From Agromyces sp. Marseille-P2726 (GTDB taxonomy: Bacteria; Actinomycetota; Actinomycetes; Actinomycetales; Microbacteriaceae): a DNA stretch of 64,000 nucleotides. The notes beneath the pieces were generated by a model. The model was not told where the DNA came from, searched no databases, and worked only from the letters and a program-made list of their open reading frames with translations. Each line of letters starts with the position of its first letter. Positions within the stretch are counted from its first letter, which is position 1. Below are positions 1 through 8,210 of the stretch, piece after piece. The stretch lies in contig NZ_CADDWM010000013.1 in NCBI RefSeq assembly GCF_902809835.1, positions 1 to 64,000 on the forward strand. The letters are read 5' to 3'. Made by a program: the position numbers and the translations under genes.

Positions 1-285
1 ACGTCGGGCCCGCCTTCGCCCGCGCCGGCGTCCCCGGGCCCGCTGCCCCCGATCCCCCCCCCCCCGGCGCCGCCCGCCGAGCTGCCGCCGCTGCCGGCTC
101 CCGGGTCCGAACCTGATTCCGGGCCCTCGCCGGCCGTGGCCCCGCCGACCGACAGCGCACCCGAGCCCGAGCCCGAGCTCGAGGCGGAACCCGAGCCCAC
201 GAAGAAGCCGGGTCGCGACACCGCCCCCGGTCAGCTCAAGAAGAAGAATCCGGGTGAAGTCGGCGGGACCGACGACGACGGCTGA
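1..285 (+). CDS. C-terminal part of an unidentified proline-rich protein (5' end outside window)
   Basis: An open frame enters at the first base and ends at TGA 283-285. The visible 94 residues are almost entirely Pro, Ala, Gly, Ser and acidic residues, with a Glu-Pro repeat around residues 57-70, then a short basic stretch (TKKPGR, QLKKKN) and an acidic end (GTDDDG). This is low-complexity, probably disordered sequence such as an extracytoplasmic tail or linker; no catalytic domain is visible and I do not recognise the family. The frame stays open across a 12-base cytosine run at 54-65, so a length change there would alter the tail. The next gene starts 141 bases downstream. Confidence 0.6.
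   Translation, partial: TSGPPSPAPASPGPLPPIPPPPAPPAELPPLPAPGSEPDSGPSPAVAPPTDSAPEPEPELEAEPEPTKKPGRDTAPGQLKKKNPGEVGGTDDDG
54..65. repeat. Homopolymer of 12 cytosines inside a coding region
   Basis: Twelve consecutive C residues encode part of a proline run in the partial gene. A run this long is prone to slippage and to sequencing error. In the frame that reaches the TGA at 283 the reading is intact. Confidence 0.9.
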
Positions 286-426
286 TTCCGGCACCGTCGC
301 CATCGCGCCACGCGCCGTGTACAGCTTCGGCACATGCCGAGTTCATGACCCGTTCAGATTCACGTGTTCGGCTAGGTTGAGCCCGACGCCCGCAGCGCGT
401 CAACCGCAACCGATGGGAACCCCCAA

Positions 427-1371
427 GTGACCATTCGAACGGCCGAGTACCCGAGGCCGGATCATTTCCTGCTCCACATCAGCGACACGCACCTGCTCGC
501 GGGCGGGGGCCGGCTCTACGATCGCGTCTCGAGCGAGTACCACCTGCAGTCGCTGTTCGACGAATTCGAGGCTTCCCGAGCTCGGCCTGAGGCCATCGTC
601 TTCACCGGCGACCTCGCCGATCGGGGCGAACCCGATGCGTACGACCGCATTCGCCGTATCGTCGACCCGGTCGCCGAGCGGCTCGGTGCCCAGGCGATCT
701 GGGTCATGGGCAACCACGACGATCGGGCGGCGTTCCGACGCGGGCTGCTCGCGGATCGCATCGGCGCGCAGCGACCAGTCGATCGCGTCGATGACGTCAA
801 CGGGTTGCGCGTGATCACCCTGGACTCGACGGTGCCGGGCCACCACCACGGCGAGGTCGCGCCCGAGCAACTCGACTGGCTCGCCGAGGAGCTCTCGATC
901 CCCGCGCCGCACGGCACGATCCTCGCGATGCACCATCCGCCCGTGCCGAGCGTGCTCGACCTCGCCGTGTCGGTGGAACTGCGGGATCAGGCGGAGCTCG
1001 CCGAGGTGGTCGAGGGCAGCGACATCCGTTCGATCATCGCCGGGCACCTGCACTACTCGTCGACCGCGACGTTCGCGGGGGTGCCGGTCTCGGTCGCGTC
1101 CGCCAGCTGCTACACGCAGGACCTCAACGTGCCGGTGGGCGGTACGCGCGGTCGCGACGGCGCCCGGGCGTTCAACCTCGTGCACGTGTACCCGACGACG
1201 GTGCTGCATTCGGTCGTGCCGCTCGGCTCGTTCCCGGCGCTCGACTTCATCGACGCCGACGAGAGCGCCCGTCGGCTGCTCGCGTCGGGCGTTCGCATCC
1301 CCGATGCCGCGACGCCGGCGGCGCCGAAGGAGCCGCCCTTCACCATGCCGATCCCCGTGCTCGCCGGCTGA
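427..1371 (+). CDS. CpdA-like metallophosphoesterase (putative 3',5'-cyclic nucleotide phosphodiesterase)
   Basis: 314 aa, GTG start. It carries the ordered metal-binding blocks of calcineurin-like phosphoesterases: SDTH at residues 19-22, GDLADRG at 61-67, GNHDD at 95-99, AMHHPP at 167-172 and GHLHY at 206-210. This set and the length match class III cyclic-nucleotide phosphodiesterases (CpdA/Rv0805 type), which hydrolyse cAMP or related phosphodiesters with a two-metal centre. There is no signal peptide, so it should act in the cytoplasm. It is a single gene, followed by a repeat cluster and a convergent neighbour. The fold assignment is secure; the natural substrate is inferred, since related enzymes also cleave 2',3'-cyclic nucleotides or phospholipid headgroups. 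Confidence 0.88.
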   Translation: MTIRTAEYPRPDHFLLHISDTHLLAGGGRLYDRVSSEYHLQSLFDEFEASRARPEAIVFTGDLADRGEPDAYDRIRRIVDPVAERLGAQAIWVMGNHDDRAAFRRGLLADRIGAQRPVDRVDDVNGLRVITLDSTVPGHHHGEVAPEQLDWLAEELSIPAPHGTILAMHHPPVPSVLDLAVSVELRDQAELAEVVEGSDIRSIIAGHLHYSSTATFAGVPVSVASASCYTQDLNVPVGGTRGRDGARAFNLVHVYPTTVLHSVVPLGSFPALDFIDADESARRLLASGVRIPDAATPAAPKEPPFTMPIPVLAG

Positions 1372-1375
1372 CGCC

Positions 1376-1690
1376 TACCCCGTCATCGAGGAGCGCCCGG
1401 CGCCAGCCCGGTCGTCGAGTAGCGCCCGGCGCAGCCGGACGCGTATCGAGACGTTGCCCGAGGATCTCGATACGCGTCGCCTCCGGCGGCGCTACTCGAT
1501 CACCGCCGGGCGCGCATCAGGGATCTCGATACGCGTCGCCTCCGGCGGCGCTACTCGATCACCGCGCGGCGCAGCCGTCGCCTCCGGCGGCGCTACTCGA
1601 TCACCGGGCGGCGCAGCCGTCGCCTCCGGCGGCGCTACTCGATCACCGGGCGGCGCAGCCGTCGCCTCCGGCGGCGCTACTCGATCACCG
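1376..1690. repeat. Cluster of GC-rich dyad repeats with a 42-bp tandem core
   Basis: This gene-free stretch of about 320 bases is filled by repeats. The unit contains GTCGCCTCCGGCGGCG, CTACTCGATCACCGGG and GGCGCAGCC. Three copies start at 1577, 1619 and 1661, an exact 42-bp period, and looser copies begin near 1420 and 1450-1540, where the motif ATCTCGATACGCGTCGCC also appears. The cluster sits between two convergent genes and ends a few bases from the stop codon of the Stealth-type gene, so it may also serve as transcription termination structure. Related units recur near 14.1, 16.4, 38.5, 52.3, 53.7 and 54.5 kb. Confidence 0.9.
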
Positions 1691-1696
1691 GGCTTC

Positions 1697-3406
1697 CTAC
1701 GCCGTGAGCTCGGGCACGGATGCCGCTGCGTCGTCGTCGTCCGCGGCATCCGCGACCGTCTTCTCCCACGGCGCCGGGAACGGGAAGTATCGCTCGAGGA
1801 AGTCGGTGACGGCCGCGGTGCGTTCCTCGACGGGGATCTCGGGACGGCTGCCGTCGTTGAGGCAGAACATGTCCTGGTCGCGGCGCTTGAGCAGGCGCCG
1901 CATCGCGGGCAGGGCCGAGCGCAGCGTGGTCTCGATGTACTTGACGCGGGCGTCGGTCTGCACGACGGCGCGCCCGGTCAGCAGCCCGTAGTAGTGGTAC
2001 AGCGAGTTCGTCACCGAGATGTCGGTGGCCGAGCGGAAGGCGCTCGCGGCGGTACGGCGGAACTCCTCGGGGAAGGCCGCCTCGAGCTCGGCCATGACGC
2101 TGCGCCGCAGCGGGGCCGCGCAGTGCTCGAGGTGCCGGGTGGTGATCTTGCCGAATCGCTCGCGCAGCAGCGCGCGGTTCACGCGTGCGGCGTTCTCGAA
2201 TCCGCTGCGCATGGGGTGCGTCTCGCCGAGCCCGATGCGGGTCGTCGCCTCGACGAACTTCGTCACGCCGCCGGGTGAGAAGAAGAGGTCGGGCGACACC
2301 GGCCGCCCGAAGAACATGTCGTCGTTCGAGTAGAGGAAGTGCTCGGCGAGACCGTCGATGTGATGCAGCTGGCTCTCGACGGCGTGCGAGTTGTGCGTGG
2401 GCAGCACCGAGGGGTCGGCGAACATCTCCTCGCTGCGCACGATGGTGACCTTCGGATGCTTGCCCAGCCACGCAGGTGCCGGCGAGTCGGTCGCGATGAA
2501 GATGCGGCGCACCCACGGCGCGAACATGTGCACCGAGCGCAGGGCGTACTTCAGTTCGTCGATCTGCCGGTACCGCGCCTCGGAGTCGTCGCCCTCGCCG
2601 ACGACGTAGTGCTGCATGCGCTTCGCCCGCTCGCGGAGGAACTCATCGCTCGAGCCGTCGACCCAGGAGAACACCATGTCGATGTCGAAGTCGATGTCGC
2701 TCGCGAGCGGCGCGAACATGTTCTGGAGCGTCGGCCACTCGCGGCCGTGCAGGTGCACGGTGTCTTCCAGCGCTTCGGAGCGGGGGAGCGTGCGCCGCAT
2801 GAGGGCGTTCTCGACGGGCGCCGTGATCATGTCGTCGCCGAAGCGCCAGAGTTCGAGCTGCACGCCGGTCTCGGGGCCGTACCGAAGCCGGCCGACCGGC
2901 TCGATGCGCGGACGGTAGAGCCGCACGACGCTCGCCTTGCGGTGCGCCGACAGCCGCCCATCGGCGAGGAGCACGGGGTGCGACTCGGCGGCGCGACGCG
3001 GCAGCAGGGTCGTGGAGTAGAACGGCTCGTTCGCGAACGCCGTTGCGAATGCACGGGCGATCGCCTTGCGGTCGGAGCGGTCGACGGCGATGACGAGTCG
3101 GTCGTCGTTCCCGCGGACGAGCAGGAAGCGGATGCCGGCCTCGTCGAGTGCCTCGCCGATGGCGCGCAGGTCTTCGACCATCGACTCGTGCGGTGTCATG
3201 TGGCCGTTGCGCAGGGCGTACTGGCCCTTGCGGATGACGAGGTCGTCGCGATCGAACCGAAGGGCGTTGGCTCCGGATGCCACGAGCACGAGTTCGGCCG
3301 CATCCGCGAGGCGCATCGGGGGAGCGGCGGTCGGCTCCCGTCTCGCGAACGCGTTGCCGTCTTGGGTGTGCCGATCGGCGGGTCGATCGCGGTCGGGACT
3401 CGTCAC
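1697..3406 (-). CDS. Stealth-family sugar-phosphate transferase
   Basis: About 569 aa from GTG 3404-3406; the frame can extend to a TTG at 3469, but those 21 extra residues look non-conserved and neither start has a strong ribosome site. The hallmark Stealth blocks are present: DMVFSWVDGSSDEF in the middle of the protein, then RQIDELKYALRS and WVRRIFIATDS, then SHAVESQLHHI and FLYSNDDMFF. Stealth proteins transfer hexose-1-phosphate from nucleotide sugars to glycans (bacterial capsule polymerases, human GlcNAc-1-phosphotransferase). The N-terminal ~230 residues are typical of the longer actinobacterial forms. No other cell-wall or capsule genes are adjacent, so the acceptor is unknown. Family assignment is confident. 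Confidence 0.85.
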   Translation of the reverse strand: MTSPDRDRPADRHTQDGNAFARREPTAAPPMRLADAAELVLVASGANALRFDRDDLVIRKGQYALRNGHMTPHESMVEDLRAIGEALDEAGIRFLLVRGNDDRLVIAVDRSDRKAIARAFATAFANEPFYSTTLLPRRAAESHPVLLADGRLSAHRKASVVRLYRPRIEPVGRLRYGPETGVQLELWRFGDDMITAPVENALMRRTLPRSEALEDTVHLHGREWPTLQNMFAPLASDIDFDIDMVFSWVDGSSDEFLRERAKRMQHYVVGEGDDSEARYRQIDELKYALRSVHMFAPWVRRIFIATDSPAPAWLGKHPKVTIVRSEEMFADPSVLPTHNSHAVESQLHHIDGLAEHFLYSNDDMFFGRPVSPDLFFSPGGVTKFVEATTRIGLGETHPMRSGFENAARVNRALLRERFGKITTRHLEHCAAPLRRSVMAELEAAFPEEFRRTAASAFRSATDISVTNSLYHYYGLLTGRAVVQTDARVKYIETTLRSALPAMRRLLKRRDQDMFCLNDGSRPEIPVEERTAAVTDFLERYFPFPAPWEKTVADAADDDDAAASVPELTA

Positions 3407-3593
3407 GGAAGGGTGGCCTCCAGGGGTCGGGGCGGTCGAGAAGGTGCCGCGAAGTGAGCGACCCTTCAATTCTACGAGGGAACCGCTCGGGCCAGCGTCG
3501 TCGTCCAGCCTCGGTCATCCGGGGTCGACGGACGGACCCCGTGCGCCGATCCAGCCCCCGCCCGACAGCGTCCCAGCGGCTAGCATCGAGGAC

Positions 3594-4667
3594 ATGCCCG
3601 CCCGACGCGCCCGACCGGCGATCGCCGTCGTCGTGGCGGTGACCTTGCTGCTCGCCGGTTGCGCCGTCAACGAGCAGGGCGACGCCGTGAGCGACCTGTC
3701 GGGCACCCTCGATGGTGCCGGTTCGTCGGCCCAGGGCGCCGCGCAGGACGCCTGGATCGCCGGATTCCAGCGCGCCAACGGCAGCGTCACGGTGAACTAC
3801 GACCCGTCGGGCTCGGGTGCGGGGCGCGAGCAGTTCATCGTCGGCGCCGTCGGCTATGCGGGGAGCGACACGGCACTCACGATCGCCGAGACGGCCGGCG
3901 AGCTCGAGAAGTGCCGACCGGGTTCGGGCGCCGTCGACCTGCCCGTGTACCTGTCGCCGATCGTGCTCGCGTTCAACGTCGAGGGCGTCGACCGGCTGCA
4001 GCTCGACGCGGCATCCGTCGCCGGGATCTTCTCCGGCGCGATCGAGCGGTGGAACGACCCCGAACTCGTGCGCCTGAATCCCGATGTGCCGCTGCCCGAC
4101 GCCCGCATCACGGCCGTGCACCGCTCCGACGACTCGGGGACGACCGAGAACTTCACCGACTATCTCGCCGAGGCCGCGCCCGAGGCCTGGCCGCACGAAG
4201 CCGACGACGCGTTCCCGTACGAGGGCGAGGCAGCCCAGGGCAATTCCGGCATCTCCGGCGTGCTGCGCGACGGCGTGAACGTCATCGGCTACCTCGACGC
4301 ATCACGTGCCGAGGGACTCGACGTGGCGAGCCTTCGGGTCGGCGACGAGTTCGTCGCCCCCGATGCGGCATCCGCGGCGGCCGTCGTCGACGTGTCCCCG
4401 ATCGAGCCGGGGCGCGACGAAGGCGACCTCGTGATCGACGTCGACCGCGCCACGGGGGAGCCGGGCGTGTACCCGCTCGTGCTCGTGAGCTACGTGATCG
4501 CGTGCCGTGAGTACCGCGACGAGAACGAGGGCGAGCTCGTGCGCGGCTTCCTCGAGTGGGTCTCGAGCGAGGAGGGCCAGGATGCCGCCGCCGAGGACGC
4601 GGGCTCCGCACCGATCTCCCCGGCACTGCGCGACCGGGTGCAGGCCGTCGTGGCCGACATCCGCTGA
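3594..4667 (+). CDS. PstS-like phosphate-binding lipoprotein
   Basis: 357 aa. The N-terminus has two arginine pairs, a hydrophobic core and the lipobox LLAGC with lipidated Cys23, so the protein should be anchored to the outer face of the membrane. PstS signatures follow: PSGSGAG near residues 71-77, a GSDTAL block near 90-95 and SDDSGTTENF near 178, the loops that hydrogen-bond phosphate. Length fits the family. ATG 3594 is preferred because it begins the signal peptide; the open frame extends much further upstream, but only as antisense of the neighbouring gene. PstC, PstA and PstB are not next to it, so it is an orphan here; it may serve a distant Pst transporter or act as a phosphate sensor. 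Confidence 0.85.
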   Translation: MPARRARPAIAVVVAVTLLLAGCAVNEQGDAVSDLSGTLDGAGSSAQGAAQDAWIAGFQRANGSVTVNYDPSGSGAGREQFIVGAVGYAGSDTALTIAETAGELEKCRPGSGAVDLPVYLSPIVLAFNVEGVDRLQLDAASVAGIFSGAIERWNDPELVRLNPDVPLPDARITAVHRSDDSGTTENFTDYLAEAAPEAWPHEADDAFPYEGEAAQGNSGISGVLRDGVNVIGYLDASRAEGLDVASLRVGDEFVAPDAASAAAVVDVSPIEPGRDEGDLVIDVDRATGEPGVYPLVLVSYVIACREYRDENEGELVRGFLEWVSSEEGQDAAAEDAGSAPISPALRDRVQAVVADIR

Positions 4668-4778
4668 AGGCGACGCAGCCGCACGCACGAGGCGGCACCG
4701 TGGAGCCGGGGTCGGATCCCCTGATCGAGGGACTCCGCGGCCATTCCCACGCGGCCCGGGATGCGCCACACTGAGCGC

Positions 4779-5732
4779 ATGGGATCAGCGTTGACCACCA
4801 TCGGATTGCCCGTCGCCCTCGGCATCATCATGTTCGGGTTGGGCCTCACGCTCACGCCGCGCGACTTCGCGCGGGTGGCACGGCATCCCAAGGCGGTGAT
4901 CGTCGCCCTGATCTGCCAGGTCGTCGTGCTTCCGGCGCTGTGCTTCGCGCTCGTCGTGCTGTTCCGGCTGCCGCCCGTGCTCGCCGTCGGCATGCTCCTG
5001 CTGGCGGCGTCGCCCGGCGGCACGACGGCGAACCTCTACAGTCACCTGTTCCGCGGTGATGTGGCGCTCAACATCTCGCTGACCGCGATCAACTCCGTGC
5101 TCGCCGTCTTCACCCTGCCGCTCATCACGAACCTCGCGATCGCGTACTTCCTGCCCGGCGACGACAGCCTGGGACTGCAGCTCGCGAAGGTGCTCGAGGT
5201 CTTCGTCATCGTGCTCGGCCCGGTCGTGCTCGGCATGCTCGTGCGGTGGTGGAAGCCGTCGTTCGCCGACCGCATGGACCGGCCCGTGCGCATCGCTTCG
5301 GTCGTGATCCTCGTCGTGGTCATCGCGGGGGCCATCGCGTCGAACCTCGACCTGCTGCTCGAGAACGCGGGCCGGCTCGCGGGCGTCACGGTGGTGTTCT
5401 GCGTGCTGAGCCTGACGGTCGGGTACGTCGTGCCGCGACTGCTGCGCGTCGACCGTCGCCAGTCCATCGCGAGCTCGTTCGAGATCGGCATCCACAACGC
5501 GACGCTCGCGATCGTGATCGCCCAGACGGTGATCGGCAGCGTCGAGATGAGCCTGCCGGCGGCGGTGTACGGCGTGCTCATGTTCTTCGTCGCGCTGGCG
5601 TTCGGGTTCCTGATCCGCGGTCGCGGCGCGAGCGAGGCGACGGATGCCGCGACCGCCGAGGCCCTGACGGATGACGCGGCGATGGATGGCGCGGCCGACA
5701 CCACCCGATCGGACGCGCCGCGCGAACGGTGA
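4779..5732 (+). CDS. Bile acid:sodium symporter family (SBF) membrane transporter
   Basis: 317 aa, mostly hydrophobic with about nine or ten predicted membrane spans. It has features of the SBF/BASS family: an opening GLPVALGIIMFGLGL helix, the LLAASPGGTTANLYSHL segment with its Gly-Gly-Thr break in a discontinuous helix, and the late EIGIHNATLAIV segment, which forms the second crossover. The family couples sodium flow to uptake of organic acids (bile acids, pyruvate, pantothenate-like compounds); the cargo cannot be read from sequence. The C-terminal ~35 residues are hydrophilic and Ala/Asp-rich. ATG 4779 starts directly at the first helix; an in-frame ATG at 4761 would add six residues. 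It stands 112 bases downstream of the PstS-like gene and just upstream of a small membrane-protein gene. Confidence 0.85.
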   Translation: MGSALTTIGLPVALGIIMFGLGLTLTPRDFARVARHPKAVIVALICQVVVLPALCFALVVLFRLPPVLAVGMLLLAASPGGTTANLYSHLFRGDVALNISLTAINSVLAVFTLPLITNLAIAYFLPGDDSLGLQLAKVLEVFVIVLGPVVLGMLVRWWKPSFADRMDRPVRIASVVILVVVIAGAIASNLDLLLENAGRLAGVTVVFCVLSLTVGYVVPRLLRVDRRQSIASSFEIGIHNATLAIVIAQTVIGSVEMSLPAAVYGVLMFFVALAFGFLIRGRGASEATDAATAEALTDDAAMDGAADTTRSDAPRER

Positions 5733-5780
5733 GCGCCCGCGGCGGACGAGCGCCCGACGACCGCCGAACGAGGAGAGGAG

Positions 5781-6587
5781 ATGGGGACCGGACCCGAGGA
5801 CCCGCTGGTGCGCCGCCGCGACGAGTTGCGACGCATCGTGTACGGCACGCGCGGCGAGCCGTCGCCCGACGTCGTGGAGGAGCTCGAGCGGGTCGAGGAT
5901 GAGCTCGCCCGTGCGGCCGGCGCCCGCGACGTCGAGCCGGGTCGGGTCACCCTCGGCGGGCGCGCTGCCCAGCAGCACCACGACCTCGCCGATCGGGCAC
6001 CCGCCGCGCCACGCGCATCGGTGCAGAGCGACGCGCCTCTGCGCTCGGAATCGCCGAGCGAACCGTCTCATCCCGCGGAGGTTCCGGAGTGGGAAGGGCC
6101 GGGCGCGCGACGCCGCCGCCCCTGGCTGAAGTGGGTGCTCGCGGCATCCGTCGCCGTCGTCGGCATCGCGCTCGTGGTCGGACCGGTCCGCGACCTGCTG
6201 TCGCCGCCGCGCGGGCTCGACGTCTTCGACCGCACCCAGACCGAGGAGGAGCAGGATGCCGCCGACCAGGTCGCGACCGGTGCTCGCCTCGACCCGTACG
6301 AGCCCGAGGGCCTGCGGTCGCTCGGCAGCCTGTTCGGGTACCAGTTCTGGACGTACCTCGACGGTGATCGGGTGTGCCTGCTCTCGCAGCGGCAGTACTT
6401 CTTCTCGTGGGAGGAGACCTGTTCGACGGTCGACGAGTTCCGGGTGCAGGCGCTCTCGAGGCGCATCTCGACCGACGACATCCGCCAGGGCGCCCGCCCG
6501 CCGCGCTGGCAACCGGGCGACGTGATCGTCGTCACGTGGGGTGCGATGTCCATGGAACTCGAGTGGGAGGTCGAGCCCCGTTCGTAG
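5781..6587 (+). CDS. Single-pass membrane protein of unknown function
   Basis: 268 aa with an AGGAGAGGAG ribosome site directly before ATG. A cytoplasmic N-terminus (residues 1-115) is rich in charged residues and includes a possible short coiled coil (EELERVEDELARAA). A basic RRRRPWLKW stretch precedes one membrane helix at about residues 119-139. The outer C-terminal half is a compact domain with two Cys residues (RVCLLSQ and EETC) that could form a disulphide, and aromatic clusters such as YQFWTYLDGD. I do not recognise the family. The topology suggests a small sensor or anchored binding domain. It lies between a transporter gene and the FBP-domain gene, all on the same strand. Confidence 0.7.
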   Translation: MGTGPEDPLVRRRDELRRIVYGTRGEPSPDVVEELERVEDELARAAGARDVEPGRVTLGGRAAQQHHDLADRAPAAPRASVQSDAPLRSESPSEPSHPAEVPEWEGPGARRRRPWLKWVLAASVAVVGIALVVGPVRDLLSPPRGLDVFDRTQTEEEQDAADQVATGARLDPYEPEGLRSLGSLFGYQFWTYLDGDRVCLLSQRQYFFSWEETCSTVDEFRVQALSRRISTDDIRQGARPPRWQPGDVIVVTWGAMSMELEWEVEPRS

Positions 6588-6615
6588 ACTGGGAGGGACG
6601 CACGGGAGGACACGC

Positions 6616-7113
6616 ATGCAGCCGTTGGTCGAGAGCGACATCCGGGAGTCGTTCAAGAACGCGACCGAATCCGAGCTCGCCCAGATGACCCTGCCGCTCG
6701 ACTTCCCCCTCACGGAGTGGGCACTCCTCGACGCGTTCGCGTGGCGCGACCCGCGCATCGCCGCCCGCGGCTACCTCGTCACCGAGCTGGATGGGGAGCC
6801 GGCAGGTGTGGTCCTGCGGGCCGCCGGGGTGAACGGGTCCCATCATCGAGCGGCGATCTGCAACATCTGCCATACGCATCAGCCGGGGGATCAGGTGCTG
6901 CTGTTCTCGGCCCGGCGAACGGGAGCCGCCGGCGAGCGTGGCGACAGTGTCGGCACCTACATGTGCAGCGACCTCGCCTGCCAGGAGACCGTGCGTCTCG
7001 GCCGGCCACCTGCGCCGTCCGAGGTGCTGCCGAGCGTGAAGGAGATCGAGCGCATCGAGGCGGTCGCACAGCGCACGCGCGCGTTCGTCGCCGACGTCGT
7101 CGGTTCGGCCTGA
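6616..7113 (+). CDS. FBP-domain protein (treble-clef zinc finger, EF-G-binding type)
   Basis: 165 aa, ATG preceded by GGGAGGA at the right distance. The C-terminal half has four cysteines in the pattern expected for the FBP treble-clef zinc finger: Cys82-x2-Cys85 (ICNICHTH) and Cys117-x4-Cys122 (MCSDLACQ). The family is related to the fibronectin-binding/FusB C-terminal domain, which binds elongation factor G and, in FusB, rescues ribosomes stalled by fusidic acid. Actinobacterial members are common and not themselves known resistance genes. The N-terminal part (FPLTEWALLDAFAWRDPRIAARGYL) matches the rest of the family. Function in translation is inferred from the family, not shown here. Confidence 0.82.
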   Translation: MQPLVESDIRESFKNATESELAQMTLPLDFPLTEWALLDAFAWRDPRIAARGYLVTELDGEPAGVVLRAAGVNGSHHRAAICNICHTHQPGDQVLLFSARRTGAAGERGDSVGTYMCSDLACQETVRLGRPPAPSEVLPSVKEIERIEAVAQRTRAFVADVVGSA

Positions 7114-7119
7114 CGCGCG

Positions 7120-7890
7120 TCAGCGCGCGGCATCGGGGGCCAACGGTTCGAGTGTCGCGCGTTTCGCGACCCGGCCGTCGCCCGATGAGCGACCGGTGAG
7201 GCGCCGGCCGATCCACGGCAGCACGAACTCCCGGTAGTACGCGGCGGTGTTGCGGCTCCGGACGCCCGGCGGGGCGGCCGCCACCTCGGCCACGCCCCAG
7301 TCCTCGGGCACCGGCACGCCGATCGCGGTGAGCACGTTGCTGGCGACCCGGGCGTGCCCAAGCGAATTGAGGTGCAGCTTGTCGGGCGACCAGTATCGGA
7401 TGTCGCGCAGCCCGCGGTCGTTGAAGTTGTCGACGAACGTGACGCCGTCGAGCTCGGCGAGGTCGCGGAGCGCCGCCGTGAGCCGTACCCCACGCGCATC
7501 GAAGACCCGGCCGAGCGGCAGGTGGTCGGTGGGGTTGGCGCCGCTCAGCATCAGCACGTGGATGCCCTCGTCGCGAATGCGATGCACGGCGTGGCGGAAT
7601 CGGGCGGCGACGAGATCTTCGGGCATGCGGGGCCGGAGCATGTCGTTGCCGCCGCCGTTGAAGCTGATGACCTCGGGCCGGAGCGCGATCGCGGCCTCGA
7701 GCTGCTCGTCGACGATGGGCCCGAGCTTGCGGCCGCGGATCGCGAGATTCGCATACCCGATCGGCTCACGGGCAGCGAGCGCGAGGCCGAGCGCCACGAA
7801 GTCGGCCCAGCCGCGAACGCGGCCATCGGGCAGCTCGTCGCCCACGCCCTCGGTGAAGCTGTCTCCGATCGCGACGTACGAGTGGAACAT
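7120..7890 (-). CDS. SGNH/GDSL-family hydrolase
   Basis: 256 aa. Block I is AIGDSFTEGVGD near the N-terminus with the nucleophile Ser. Block II is ANLAIRGRK, block III is NGGGNDML with the oxyanion Asn, and block V is DKLHLNSLGH with the Asp and His of the catalytic triad. These four blocks define SGNH esterases/lipases. No signal peptide is seen, so it is probably intracellular or released without a Sec signal; the substrate (acyl ester or sugar acetyl group) is not determined. It converges on the FBP-domain gene with only six bases between the stop codons. Confidence 0.88.
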   Translation of the reverse strand: MFHSYVAIGDSFTEGVGDELPDGRVRGWADFVALGLALAAREPIGYANLAIRGRKLGPIVDEQLEAAIALRPEVISFNGGGNDMLRPRMPEDLVAARFRHAVHRIRDEGIHVLMLSGANPTDHLPLGRVFDARGVRLTAALRDLAELDGVTFVDNFNDRGLRDIRYWSPDKLHLNSLGHARVASNVLTAIGVPVPEDWGVAEVAAAPPGVRSRNTAAYYREFVLPWIGRRLTGRSSGDGRVAKRATLEPLAPDAAR

Positions 7891-7937
7891 GCGTCAACGC
7901 TAGCGCGACGGATGCCGCGGGGTGCCCGCCAGGCGAC

Positions 7938-8132
7938 TCAGCGCGCCTGGTGCTCCCGCTCGAGCTCGCAATCGGCCCCGGGGTACAGCAGCGTCTCGTG
8001 CCCGTCGTCGAACTTCACGAGGTACGGCGGCCCGCCGTTCTCGCCGCGGACCTCGAGGATCTCACCCCGTCGGTCGGTCTGCCCGACCTGCTTGCCGTGG
8101 ATGACCAGGCGATCGCCGGTGGCTGCTCGCAT
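7938..8132 (-). CDS. DUF1918 small protein
   Basis: 64 aa. The sequence is of the DUF1918 type common in actinobacteria: an N-terminal GDRLVIHGKQVG strand, GEILEVRGENGGPPYLVKF, then a DDGHETLLYPGADC segment. The pattern of short beta strands and conserved glycines is that of a small SH3-like barrel. Function is unknown for the family. The gene is monocistronic or at the end of a short leftward run; it sits between the SgcJ-like gene and the SGNH hydrolase gene. Confidence 0.82.
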   Translation of the reverse strand: MRAATGDRLVIHGKQVGQTDRRGEILEVRGENGGPPYLVKFDDGHETLLYPGADCELEREHQAR

Positions 8133-8210
8133 CGTTGCTCCCTCCCGATCGTTCCAGCGTACGCAAGGGCCCGCTGGTGGGGAAGGGGGTCGGATGCCGC
8201 GGCCGCGCGG

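Noticed and set aside
1376..1690. CRISPR array
   Set aside because: The 42-bp units repeat end to end with no unique spacers of constant length, and no cas genes are present.
1304..2278. 324-codon rightward ORF across the phosphoesterase end, the repeats and the Stealth gene
   Set aside because: Composed of repeats and antisense of the Stealth-type gene; arginine-rich high-GC shadow with no recognisable domain.
6616..7113. Fusidic-acid resistance gene (fusB) call for the FBP-domain protein
   Set aside because: Shares the zinc-finger domain but such genes are common chromosomal members with no evidence of resistance.
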